From Xanthomonas sp. 3793 (GTDB taxonomy: Bacteria; Pseudomonadota; Gammaproteobacteria; Xanthomonadales; Xanthomonadaceae), in NCBI RefSeq assembly GCF_024806835.1, contig NZ_JANTYU010000008.1, positions 1 to 64,000 of the forward strand: a stretch of 64,000 nt of DNA, given 5' to 3'. The notes under the pieces were generated by a model that saw nothing but the letters and a program-made list of their open reading frames with translations, ran no database searches and had not been told where the DNA came from. The position numbers and the translations under genes were made by a program. Shown here in pieces: positions 7,823-15,224 of this stretch. Each line of letters opens with the position of its first letter. The first letter of the stretch is position 1.

Positions 7823-9190
7823 TTGGGCAATCCTGCAACACAAGACGGAAGCGCCATCATCGAACCCTCAGTTACATCCCCGTTCACGCTGCGCGTCATC
7901 CCGCGCGATCAGCACACCATTTCGCGCAAGGACATCAGCCCCAACGCGCTACGCGTGCTGTATCGCCTGCGCGAGTCCGGCTTTGGCGCCTACCTGGTCG
8001 GCGGCGCGGTCCGCGACCTGCTGGTCGGCGGCCACCCCAAGGATTTCGACGTCGCCACCAGTGCCACGCCGGAAGAGGTCAAGGCGCTGTTCCGCAATTG
8101 CCGATTGATCGGCCGCCGTTTTCGTCTGGCGCATGTGGTGTTCGGCCGCGAGATCATCGAAGTGGCCACGTTCCGCGCCAATATCGACGACGGCAGCGGC
8201 GACCGCGAACTGGATAACGGCCGGCTGGTGCGCGACAACGTCTACGGCAGCATCGAAGACGATGCGATCCGTCGCGACTTCACCTGCAACGCCCTGTACT
8301 ACGCGATCGAAGATTTTTCGGTGCGCGACTACTGCGGCGGCTTCGAAGACGTGCAGGCAAAGCTGATGAAGTTGATCGGCGACCCGGAGCTGCGTTACCA
8401 GGAAGATCCGGTGCGCATGCTGCGTGCCGTGCGGCTGGCGGCCAAGTTGAACTTCGACATCGAAGCCGGCACCGCAGAACCGATCCCGCGTCTGGCCGGG
8501 CTGTTGTCCGAAGCCGCGCCGGCGCGGCTGTTCGAAGAGATTCTCAAGCTGTTCCTGTCCGGGCACGGCGTGGCGAGTTTCGAAGGCCTGGAGCGTTACG
8601 GTCTGCTTGGCGCGCTGTTCCCCGAAAGTGCGGCGGCGCTCAAATCCAACCGTAGCGGCGCCTTGCGCGCGATGGTGCTGGAAGGCTTGCGCAATACCGA
8701 TGCGCGCGTGGCCAACGACGAGCCGGTGTCGCCGGCGTTCCTGTTTGCGTTGCTGTTGTGGCCGGCGTTCTGCCGCACATTGATGGCGCTGCAGGCGCAG
8801 GGCGTGCAGCCGGAAGATGCGCAGCGTCGCGCCGCCGACCGGGTCACCCTGCACCAGCTGGAGCGGGTGGCATTGCCGCGCCGCTTCTCGTTGCCGATGC
8901 AGGAAATCTGGCTGCTGCAGACGCGCTTCTCGTCGCGTCAACGCAAGCGTGTGTTCCGCACCCTGTCGCATCCGCGCTTCCGCGCCGCGTTCGACTTCTT
9001 GGTGCTGCGCCAGTTTGCCTCTGCCGATCACGCTGCCGATGTCGAGTTCTGGCGCGAGGCGCAGAAATCGTCCGGCCAGGAGCTGGTCGATGCGATCGAC
9101 TCTGCGCAGGCCGATCACGACGGCGACGAGGGTGCGCCGCGCAAGCGTCGCCGCCGCCGCCGCCGCACCGGCGCTGCCGCAGGCGAGTAG
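7823..9190 (+). CDS. pcnB: Poly(A) polymerase I
   Basis: 455 residues. It adds 3' poly(A) tails to RNA, marking it for decay. The nucleotidyltransferase core is clear: YLVGGAVRDLL, then HPKDFDVATSATPEEV with the metal-binding Asp pair, FRLAHVVFGREIIEVATFR, and RRDFTCNALYY. An RNA-binding helical region follows (about 190-400), and the basic tail KRRRRRRR is typical of PcnB. The start is TTG 7823, supported by GAGGT 8 nt upstream; no ATG exists before the conserved core. Followed after 3 nt by folK. Confidence 0.92.
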   Translation: MGNPATQDGSAIIEPSVTSPFTLRVIPRDQHTISRKDISPNALRVLYRLRESGFGAYLVGGAVRDLLVGGHPKDFDVATSATPEEVKALFRNCRLIGRRFRLAHVVFGREIIEVATFRANIDDGSGDRELDNGRLVRDNVYGSIEDDAIRRDFTCNALYYAIEDFSVRDYCGGFEDVQAKLMKLIGDPELRYQEDPVRMLRAVRLAAKLNFDIEAGTAEPIPRLAGLLSEAAPARLFEEILKLFLSGHGVASFEGLERYGLLGALFPESAAALKSNRSGALRAMVLEGLRNTDARVANDEPVSPAFLFALLLWPAFCRTLMALQAQGVQPEDAQRRAADRVTLHQLERVALPRRFSLPMQEIWLLQTRFSSRQRKRVFRTLSHPRFRAAFDFLVLRQFASADHAADVEFWREAQKSSGQELVDAIDSAQADHDGDEGAPRKRRRRRRRTGAAAGE

Positions 9191-9193
9191 GGC

Positions 9194-9679
9194 ATGCACA
9201 CCGCCTTTGTCGGCCTGGGTGCCAACCTGGGCCCGGCCGAGGCCAGCGTGCGCGCGGCCATCGCCGCGCTGGGCGAGGTGCCGCAGTCCACGTTGATTGC
9301 CGCCTCGCGCCTGTACCGCACACCGGCCTGGGGCCGCGAAGACCAGCCCGACTTCATCAATGCCGTGGCGCAGCTGCAGACCGGGCTTGCCCCGCTGGCG
9401 CTGCTGGATGCCTTGCTGGGCATCGAGCAGGCCTTCGGCCGGCAGCGTGAGGCCGGCGAGCGCTGGGGCCCGCGCACGCTGGACCTGGATCTGCTGCTGT
9501 ACGCCGATCAGGTGATCGACCTGCCACGGTTGCAGGTGCCGCACCCGCATCTGCACGCGCGCGGCTTCGCCCTGCTGCCGCTGTTCGAGCTGGCGCCAGA
9601 GGCGATCATTCCAGGCCATGGAACAGTGCGACACGCGTTGCAGGCCATCGATGTCTGCGGGCTGGAGCCGATTGGGTAG
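9194..9679 (+). CDS. folK: 2-amino-4-hydroxy-6-hydroxymethyldihydropteridine diphosphokinase
   Basis: 161 residues. HPPK transfers pyrophosphate from ATP to 6-hydroxymethyl-7,8-dihydropterin in folate synthesis. Family marks are AFVGLGANLGP at the start, SRLYRTPAWG, QPDFINAVAQL, the RWGPRTLDLDLLLY motif with its magnesium-binding Asp pair, and PHPHLHARGFALLPL. It is 3 nt behind pcnB and 35 nt before panB, an arrangement common in gammaproteobacteria. Confidence 0.95.
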   Translation: MHTAFVGLGANLGPAEASVRAAIAALGEVPQSTLIAASRLYRTPAWGREDQPDFINAVAQLQTGLAPLALLDALLGIEQAFGRQREAGERWGPRTLDLDLLLYADQVIDLPRLQVPHPHLHARGFALLPLFELAPEAIIPGHGTVRHALQAIDVCGLEPIG

Positions 9680-9714
9680 ATAATGGCCGGCTTATCACCC
9701 CACGTAATGACTTC

Positions 9715-10530
9715 ATGAGCAGCCATACCGACAGCAAGCCCTGGACCGTGCCCGCCTTGGCGCAGGCCAAGCGCGAGGGTCGAAAACTGGTCATGTTGAC
9801 CGCCTACGACGCCGGCTTCGCGCGGACTTTCGACGCCAATGGCGTGGACCTGATCCTGGTCGGCGATTCGCTGGGCATGGTGGTGCAGGGGCACGATTCC
9901 ACCTTGCCGGTCACCACCGCCGACATGGTCTATCACACTGCCGCGGTGGCACGCGTGCTGGAGCGGGCCTTGCTGGTGGCCGATCTGTCGTTCCAGGCCG
10001 ATGCCACGCCCGAGCGCGCGCTCGATGCGGCCACCTTGCTGCTGCAGGCCGGCGCGGAGATGGTCAAGATCGAAGGCGCCGGGCACAAGCTCGATGTCAT
10101 CCGTTACCTGGTGGAGCGCGAGATCCCGGTGTGTTCGCACCTGGGACTGACCCCGCAATCGGTGCTGCGGTTTGGCGGCTACAAAGTGCAGGGCCGCGGC
10201 GAGGCAGGCGAGCAGTTGCGCCGCGATGCGCAGGCGGTGGTCGATGCCGGCGCCAGCATGATCGTGCTGGAATGCGTGCCCACGCCGATCGCCGCGCAGA
10301 TCAGCGCCGACCTCAGCGTGCCCACCATCGGCATTGGTGCCGGCCCGGGCTGCGATGGCCAGGTGCTGGTGATGCACGACATGCTGGGCCTGGACAGCGG
10401 CCATCGCCGTCCCAAGTTCGTCAAGGATTTCCTGGCCGAAGGCGGTTCGGTGGCCGGCGCGGTGCGTGCCTATGCCCTGGCCGTACGCGATGGCAGCTTC
10501 CCCGATGCAGAGCACGCGTACGCCGCATGA
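9715..10530 (+). CDS. panB: Ketopantoate hydroxymethyltransferase
   Basis: 271 residues. It transfers a hydroxymethyl group from methylene-tetrahydrofolate to alpha-ketoisovalerate, the first step to pantothenate. Typical motifs: KLVMLTAYDAGFAR, ILVGDSLGMVVQGHDST with the metal-binding Asp, EGAG, HLGLTPQSV, and ECVP with the catalytic Glu region. It overlaps panC by 4 nt (ATGA), so the two are translationally coupled. A -10-like TAGATAAT just before the folK stop could give panB its own promoter. Confidence 0.96.
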   Translation: MSSHTDSKPWTVPALAQAKREGRKLVMLTAYDAGFARTFDANGVDLILVGDSLGMVVQGHDSTLPVTTADMVYHTAAVARVLERALLVADLSFQADATPERALDAATLLLQAGAEMVKIEGAGHKLDVIRYLVEREIPVCSHLGLTPQSVLRFGGYKVQGRGEAGEQLRRDAQAVVDAGASMIVLECVPTPIAAQISADLSVPTIGIGAGPGCDGQVLVMHDMLGLDSGHRRPKFVKDFLAEGGSVAGAVRAYALAVRDGSFPDAEHAYAA

Positions 10531-11369
10531 TCCAGACCATTACCGATCTTTCCGCCCTGCGCGCCCTGGTCACCGGCTGGAAGCGCGAGGGCTTGCGCGT
10601 GGCACTGGTGCCGACCATGGGCAACCTGCACGCCGGCCACTATTCGCTGGTGATGCTGGCGCGCCAGTACGCCGACCGCGTGGTGTCGAGCGTATTCGTC
10701 AACCCGACCCAGTTCGGCCCGAACGAAGACTTCGCGCGTTACCCGCGCACCCCTGAATCCGACCTGCGCGGGCTGGAAGACGCCGGTTGCGATGCGCTAT
10801 GGCTGCCGGACGTGGACACCATGTATCCGCTCGGCACCGCGCTGGCCACGCCGATCCACGCGCCGGGCGTCAGCGACGTGCTGGAAGGCGTCTGCCGTCC
10901 AGGCCATTTCGACGGCGTCTGCACGGTGGTGGCGCGCCTGTTCAACCAGGTGCAGCCGGATGTGGCAGCGTTCGGCAAGAAGGATTACCAGCAGCTGGCG
11001 GTGATCCGGCAGATGGTGGCCGACCTGGCGTTTCCGATCGAGATCCTGGGCGGCAGCATCGTGCGCGAGGCCGATGGCCTGGCGATGAGCTCGCGCAATC
11101 AATATCTGTCGGCCGAGGATCGGCCGGTGTCGGCGCAGATCCGCAAGGTGCTGCTGCAGATGCGCGACAGCTACGCTGCCGGCACCCAGCGTGCGCAGGT
11201 CGAAGAGGCTGCCACCCAGGCGCTGGAACAGGCCGGTTTCCGCGTCGATTACGCGGTAGTGCGGCTGCCCGACCTGAGCGAGCCGGGCGACAGCCACACC
11301 GGCGCGCGCGTGGTCTTGATCGCCGCCCGCCTGGGCACCACGCGGCTGATCGACAACCTGGAATTCTGA
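10527..11369 (+). CDS. panC: Pantothenate synthetase
   Basis: 280 residues. It joins pantoate and beta-alanine with ATP. The nucleotidyl-transfer motif PTMGNLHAGHYSLV near residue 30, SVFVNPTQFGPNEDF, FGKKDYQQL and SSRNQYL (KMSKS-like) are all present. The start ATG 10527 overlaps the panB stop. A gap of 176 nt separates it from panD, the enzyme that makes its beta-alanine substrate. Confidence 0.96.
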   Translation: MIQTITDLSALRALVTGWKREGLRVALVPTMGNLHAGHYSLVMLARQYADRVVSSVFVNPTQFGPNEDFARYPRTPESDLRGLEDAGCDALWLPDVDTMYPLGTALATPIHAPGVSDVLEGVCRPGHFDGVCTVVARLFNQVQPDVAAFGKKDYQQLAVIRQMVADLAFPIEILGGSIVREADGLAMSSRNQYLSAEDRPVSAQIRKVLLQMRDSYAAGTQRAQVEEAATQALEQAGFRVDYAVVRLPDLSEPGDSHTGARVVLIAARLGTTRLIDNLEF

Positions 11370-11545
11370 GCGGTCCCAATGCTGCTGCATGCGCCGGATT
11401 GGGCCATGACCGGCGGCGCCTGCGCTTCGGCGCACCGGCGCGTTGTCCGACGCCGGCCTGAAGCCCTTACCTCCGGTTATAGGGCAGGCCGGTGCACACG
11501 AGCGCTTTCCGCTAAAATGCCGGCTTTCCTTTGCCGTTGCCCGTC

Positions 11546-11926
11546 ATGCACCTGTCCCTGCTGAAAGCCAAGATCCACCGCGCCACCGTCACCCATTCCG
11601 AGCTCAATTACGAGGGCTCGATCGCCATCGACGGCCTGCTGCTGGAAGCCACCGGCATCCGTGAGTTCGAACAGGTGCATATCTGGGACGTCACCAACGG
11701 TGCGCGTTTCAGCACCTATGCCATCCGTGCCGAGGAAGGCAGCGGCATCATCTCGCTCAACGGCGGCGCCGCGCGTCACGTGCAGGTCGGTGATCTGATC
11801 ATCGTTGCGGCGTTTGCCAGCATGAGCGAAGCCGAAGCCGAGACCTTCAAGCCCAATCTGGTATATGTGGACGGCAGCAACACGATCACCCACACCAACC
11901 ACAGCATCCCCACGCAGGCCGCATGA
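11546..11926 (+). CDS. panD: Aspartate 1-decarboxylase precursor
   Basis: 126 residues, the usual length. It makes beta-alanine from aspartate using a pyruvoyl group produced by self-cleavage at Gly24-Ser25 (YEGS), which is present. The start is placed at ATG 11546 because the family begins MHLSLLKAKIHRATVTHSEL; the upstream TTG at 11531 only adds five residues. It overlaps pgi by 4 nt. Confidence 0.96.
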   Translation: MHLSLLKAKIHRATVTHSELNYEGSIAIDGLLLEATGIREFEQVHIWDVTNGARFSTYAIRAEEGSGIISLNGGAARHVQVGDLIIVAAFASMSEAEAETFKPNLVYVDGSNTITHTNHSIPTQAA

Positions 11927-13437
11927 CACACACCAACGGATTCGACGCGCTTCACGCCCACGCCCAGCGCCTGCGCGGCGCTGCCATCCCCGCATTGCTT
12001 GCCGCCGAGCCGCAACGGCCGACGCAGTACGCCAGGCAGGTCGGTCCGTTGTATTTCAATTTCGCGCGGCAGAAGTACGATCGCGCCGCGCTCGATGCCT
12101 TGTTCGCGATTGCGCGCGAGCGTGACCTGACCGGCGCGTTCCAGCGCCTGTTCCGCGGCGAGCAGGTCAATGTCACCGAGCAGCGCGCTGCACTGCATAC
12201 CGCGTTGCGCGGCGACCTGACCGATGCGCCGGTGGCCTCAGAAGCGTATGCAACCGCTGCGGAAGTACGCCAACGCATGGGCGCGCTGATCCAGCAACTG
12301 GAAGCCACCGACGTTACCGATATCGTCAGCGTCGGCATCGGCGGCTCGGACCTGGGGCCGCGGCTGGTGGCCGATGCCTTGCGTGCGCCGTCGGGTGCGC
12401 GGTTTCGCGTGCATTTCGTCTCCAACGTCGATGGCGCGGCGATGCAGCGCACGCTGGCCACGCTGGACCCGGCACGCACTGCCGGCATCCTGATTTCCAA
12501 GACCTTCGGCACCCAGGAAACCCTGCTCAACGGCAGCATCCTGCACGCCTGGCTGGGCGGCAGCGAGCGGCTGTACGCGGTGAGCGCGAACCCCGAGCGT
12601 GCCGCCAAGGCCTTCGACATCGCGCCGAGCCGAGTGCTGCCGATGTGGGACTGGGTTGGTGGCCGTTATTCGCTGTGGTCGGCGGTGGGTTTCCCGATCG
12701 CCCTGGCGATTGGTTTCGAACGTTTTGAACAATTGCTGGAAGGCGCCGCGCAGTTCGACGCGCATGCGCTCGACACACCGCTGGAAGAAAACGTCGCCGT
12801 GCTGCACGGCCTGACGGCGGTGTGGAACCGCAACCTGCTCGGCAGCGCCACGCATGCGGTGATGACCTACGACCAGCGCCTGGCCTTGTTGCCGGCGTAT
12901 CTGCAGCAGCTGGTGATGGAGAGCCTGGGCAAGCGGGTCAAGCTCGACGGTTCTGCCGTGGACAGCGACACCGTGTCGGTGTGGTGGGGCGGTGCGGGCA
13001 CCGATGTGCAGCACAGCTTCTTCCAGGCGTTGCACCAGGGCACCAGCGTGGTGCCGGCCGATTTCATCGGCACCGTGCACAACGACGATCCGTATGCGGA
13101 AAACCACGTCGCGCTGATGGCCAACGTGCTGGCGCAGACCGAAGCGCTGGCCAACGGCCAGGACAGCAGCGATCCGCACCGCAGCTATCCGGGCGGCCGC
13201 CCGAGCACGGTGATCCTGCTCGACGCGCTGACCCCGCAGGCGTTGGGCGCGCTGATCTCGATGTACGAGCACAGCGTCTACGTGCAGTCGGTGATGTGGG
13301 GCATCAATGCGTTCGACCAGTTCGGCGTGGAGCTGGGCAAGCAGCTGGCCAGCCAGTTGTTGCCGGCATTGAAGGGCGAGTCGGCCGACGTGGCCGACCC
13401 GGTGACGCGCGAGCTGCTGGCCAAACTGCGCGGTTGA
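11923..13437 (+). CDS. pgi: Glucose-6-phosphate isomerase
   Basis: 504 residues. It interconverts glucose-6-phosphate and fructose-6-phosphate. Typical marks are VGIGGSDLGPRL, ISKTFGTQETL, WDWVGGRYSLWSAVG, GGAGTDVQHSFFQ and MYEHSVYVQSVMWGINAFDQFGVELGK. The start ATG overlaps the panD stop (ATGA), which is an unusual partner for pgi but a common order in Xanthomonas-like genomes. A terminator follows after 27 nt. Confidence 0.96.
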   Translation: MTHTNGFDALHAHAQRLRGAAIPALLAAEPQRPTQYARQVGPLYFNFARQKYDRAALDALFAIARERDLTGAFQRLFRGEQVNVTEQRAALHTALRGDLTDAPVASEAYATAAEVRQRMGALIQQLEATDVTDIVSVGIGGSDLGPRLVADALRAPSGARFRVHFVSNVDGAAMQRTLATLDPARTAGILISKTFGTQETLLNGSILHAWLGGSERLYAVSANPERAAKAFDIAPSRVLPMWDWVGGRYSLWSAVGFPIALAIGFERFEQLLEGAAQFDAHALDTPLEENVAVLHGLTAVWNRNLLGSATHAVMTYDQRLALLPAYLQQLVMESLGKRVKLDGSAVDSDTVSVWWGGAGTDVQHSFFQALHQGTSVVPADFIGTVHNDDPYAENHVALMANVLAQTEALANGQDSSDPHRSYPGGRPSTVILLDALTPQALGALISMYEHSVYVQSVMWGINAFDQFGVELGKQLASQLLPALKGESADVADPVTRELLAKLRG

Positions 13438-13463
13438 GCGGCTCACAGCTGTGGCGTCAAGCG

Positions 13464-13490
13464 ACGGGGCCTGCGGGCCCCGTTTCAGTT
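13464..13490 (+). terminator. Rho-independent terminator after pgi
   Basis: An 8-bp stem ACGGGGCC / GGCCCCGT with loop TGCG, followed by a T-rich tail TTCAGTTT. Confidence 0.8.
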
Positions 13491-13494
13491 TGGA

Positions 13495-13800
13495 GCGGCT
13501 CACACTCGACTACGTTTGCTGCCAGGTGGGCGCAGCCGGGGCTCGATGCGACGCGTGCCACTCGTATGCTCCGGTCCGAGTGCGTCTTCCCTCAGCCACC
13601 TGATGACCGGCCGTGACGGTTTGGAGCAGCCAACAAAACTGTTGCACCACCGACAGGCGAGCGCGGCCGGTGCTCGGAATCGGTCTGCAATAACACTTGT
13701 CCATTCCGGTTCCTGCGCCGCCTGCACCTATCTGACGAACGCCCGTTACGTTTTGTTCGCTGCGCTTGCTTGCTTTTGGTTGGCTCCTCGCGGAATGAGG
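13495..13800. repeat. Possible interspersed repeat relic
   Basis: About 300 nt with no convincing gene between pgi and the toxin-antitoxin pair. Open frames run through it in several directions (for example a 75-codon frame on the minus strand, 13500-13727) with no ribosome binding site. The block resembles sequence I recall as repeated between genes in Xanthomonas; I cannot see a second copy in this window, so the repeat status is inference. Confidence 0.3.
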
Positions 13801-13818
13801 CCAGAATGGATAAATTTC

Positions 13819-13836
13819 CCAAAATAGACATTTTGG
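13819..13836. promoter_or_regulatory. Candidate operator of the toxin-antitoxin operon
   Basis: Perfect 7-bp inverted repeat CCAAAAT-AGAC-ATTTTGG, 37 nt before the antitoxin start. Phd/YefM antitoxins usually repress their own promoter by binding such palindromes; that it does so here is inference. Confidence 0.45.
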
Positions 13837-13872
13837 CGTAGCCTGGAGCTACTCACTTCGCAGGACCGCCCC

Positions 13873-14217
13873 ATGTCCCGCCATCAAGACCTGCCCGAGC
13901 TCGAAAGAGCGCCGGCAGCCGATATCAAGATCAAGGGCTGGCCCAGCCTGATGCGCAAGGTGCGCGCCCACGGCGCGGTCGTCATCACCAATCACAATCA
14001 CCCCGAAGCGGTGGTGGTGGATGCCGAGGAATACCGGCATCTGGTGCGGCAGGCCGGCGCGTCTGCCGATGCGACCACGCGCGCGCAGTCGCTGCAGGCC
14101 TTGCAGGCCAGATTCGACGCGCATCTTGCCGCGGTTGTCGATGGCGCAGTGTTGGCCCAGGTGATCGCCAAGCCCGCACGCCGTGGCCGCAAGGTCGCCT
14201 TGGGACCGTCGCTCTGA
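13873..14217 (+). CDS. Phd/YefM-type antitoxin
   Basis: 114 residues. The N-terminal half fits the Phd/YefM DNA-binding fold: WPSLMRKVRAHGAVVITNHNHPEAVVVDAEEYRHLVR, in which the segment GAVVITNHNHPEAVVV is the family hallmark. The C-terminal half (about 65-114) is probably the flexible toxin-neutralising region and ends in a basic stretch. It is followed after 3 nt by a zeta-type kinase gene, so its likely role is to bind that toxin and repress the operon. The partner is unusual: classical zeta toxins pair with epsilon antitoxins. Confidence 0.85.
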   Translation: MSRHQDLPELERAPAADIKIKGWPSLMRKVRAHGAVVITNHNHPEAVVVDAEEYRHLVRQAGASADATTRAQSLQALQARFDAHLAAVVDGAVLAQVIAKPARRGRKVALGPSL

Positions 14218-14220
14218 TCG

Positions 14221-14847
14221 ATGGGAAACATCCTGGTATTGGCGGGCGTCAACGGCGCCGGCAAGAGTTCGCTGCTGGGCACCCTGCTGCGGGAAGACGG
14301 TGCCAGCTGGTTCAACCCGGATGCGTTCACCAGAGCGCTGGTGGAGCAGGGCTGGACACTGGAAGATGCCAATGCGCAAGCCTGGCAGGAGGGCGTGCGA
14401 CGGCTGCGCCAGGCGATGGCCGATGGCAGCGACTATGCCTTCGAAACCACGTTGGGCGCGAACACCATCCCGCGCTTGCTGCGCGAGGCCTGTGCGCAGC
14501 ACACGGTGGCCATCTGGTTCTGCGGTCTGGCGACAGTGGAGCTGCACATCGAACGCGTTGCAGCGCGGGTAGCCGCGGGTGGCCATGCGATCGCCGAGCA
14601 CAGGATCCGCGAGCGCTTCGATGCCTCGCGCGCCAATCTGATCGCCTTGCTGCCGCATCTGTCGGTGCTACACGTCTACGACAACAGCGCACCGGCCGAT
14701 GCCACGGGGCAGGCTGCGCCGTTGCTGGTGCTGGAACTGGACCGCAGCGGCCTGCAGTATCCGCAAACGCCTGACGAATTGGCGCAGGTGCCCGGTTGGG
14801 CCAAGCCCATCGTGATGGCGGCACTGGAAACGCGTCGCGTGTTTTGA
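14221..14847 (+). CDS. Zeta-type toxin (P-loop kinase)
   Basis: 208 residues, compact compared with classical zeta toxins. Walker A GVNGAGKSS spans residues 9-17 (Lys15), followed by WFNPD with Asp34 in the position of the catalytic Asp of zeta toxins, YAFETTLG as in the family substrate-binding strand, and RVAAGGHAIAEHRIRERFDAS as the lid with conserved Arg and His. Zeta toxins phosphorylate UDP-N-acetyl sugars and block cell-wall synthesis; nucleotide sugar or another small molecule is the inferred substrate here. The gene starts 3 nt after the antitoxin stop. Confidence 0.85.
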   Translation: MGNILVLAGVNGAGKSSLLGTLLREDGASWFNPDAFTRALVEQGWTLEDANAQAWQEGVRRLRQAMADGSDYAFETTLGANTIPRLLREACAQHTVAIWFCGLATVELHIERVAARVAAGGHAIAEHRIRERFDASRANLIALLPHLSVLHVYDNSAPADATGQAAPLLVLELDRSGLQYPQTPDELAQVPGWAKPIVMAALETRRVF

Positions 14848-15224
14848 ACTGTGCATCCGGGCTTGCCTGCGCGAGCCGCCGGCCTGATTCACACCGTGTT
14901 GGAAATAAAGTAGCTGGTAAACGACTTCACACCGGTCTGCTGCAGGCCGGCGTGCATCGCTTTCAATAAGACCACCAGCCAACTGTCTGGTGCGGTGTCC
15001 TCGCCGATTGCGGGACCGTTGGCGGCATGGATGCCGCCATCGAGCCCCCATGGACGGGTTAACGGCGTGTCCCGCGAGCGGTGAGGGCACCGCGCCCTCG
15101 ACGCTGCGTGATGGCCGTACACCAACACGTTCTCATGCAAGCGCCCGTCGCGCAGGTGATACGACGGACGAAAGACGATGCGGCTCGCAGCGCCTTGCCA
15201 GCACTGCGAGCACACCATCTGCAC
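14848..15224. other. Intergenic stretch, at most a doubtful minus-strand ORF
   Basis: 377 nt between the zeta toxin gene and the 3' end of the phosphatase gene. A minus-strand frame 14889-15224 (111 codons, GTG start, abutting the phosphatase stop) has a fairly protein-like C-terminal half (PDSWLVVLLKAMHAGLQQTG) but no ribosome binding site and no recognised family. I do not call it a gene. Confidence 0.3.
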
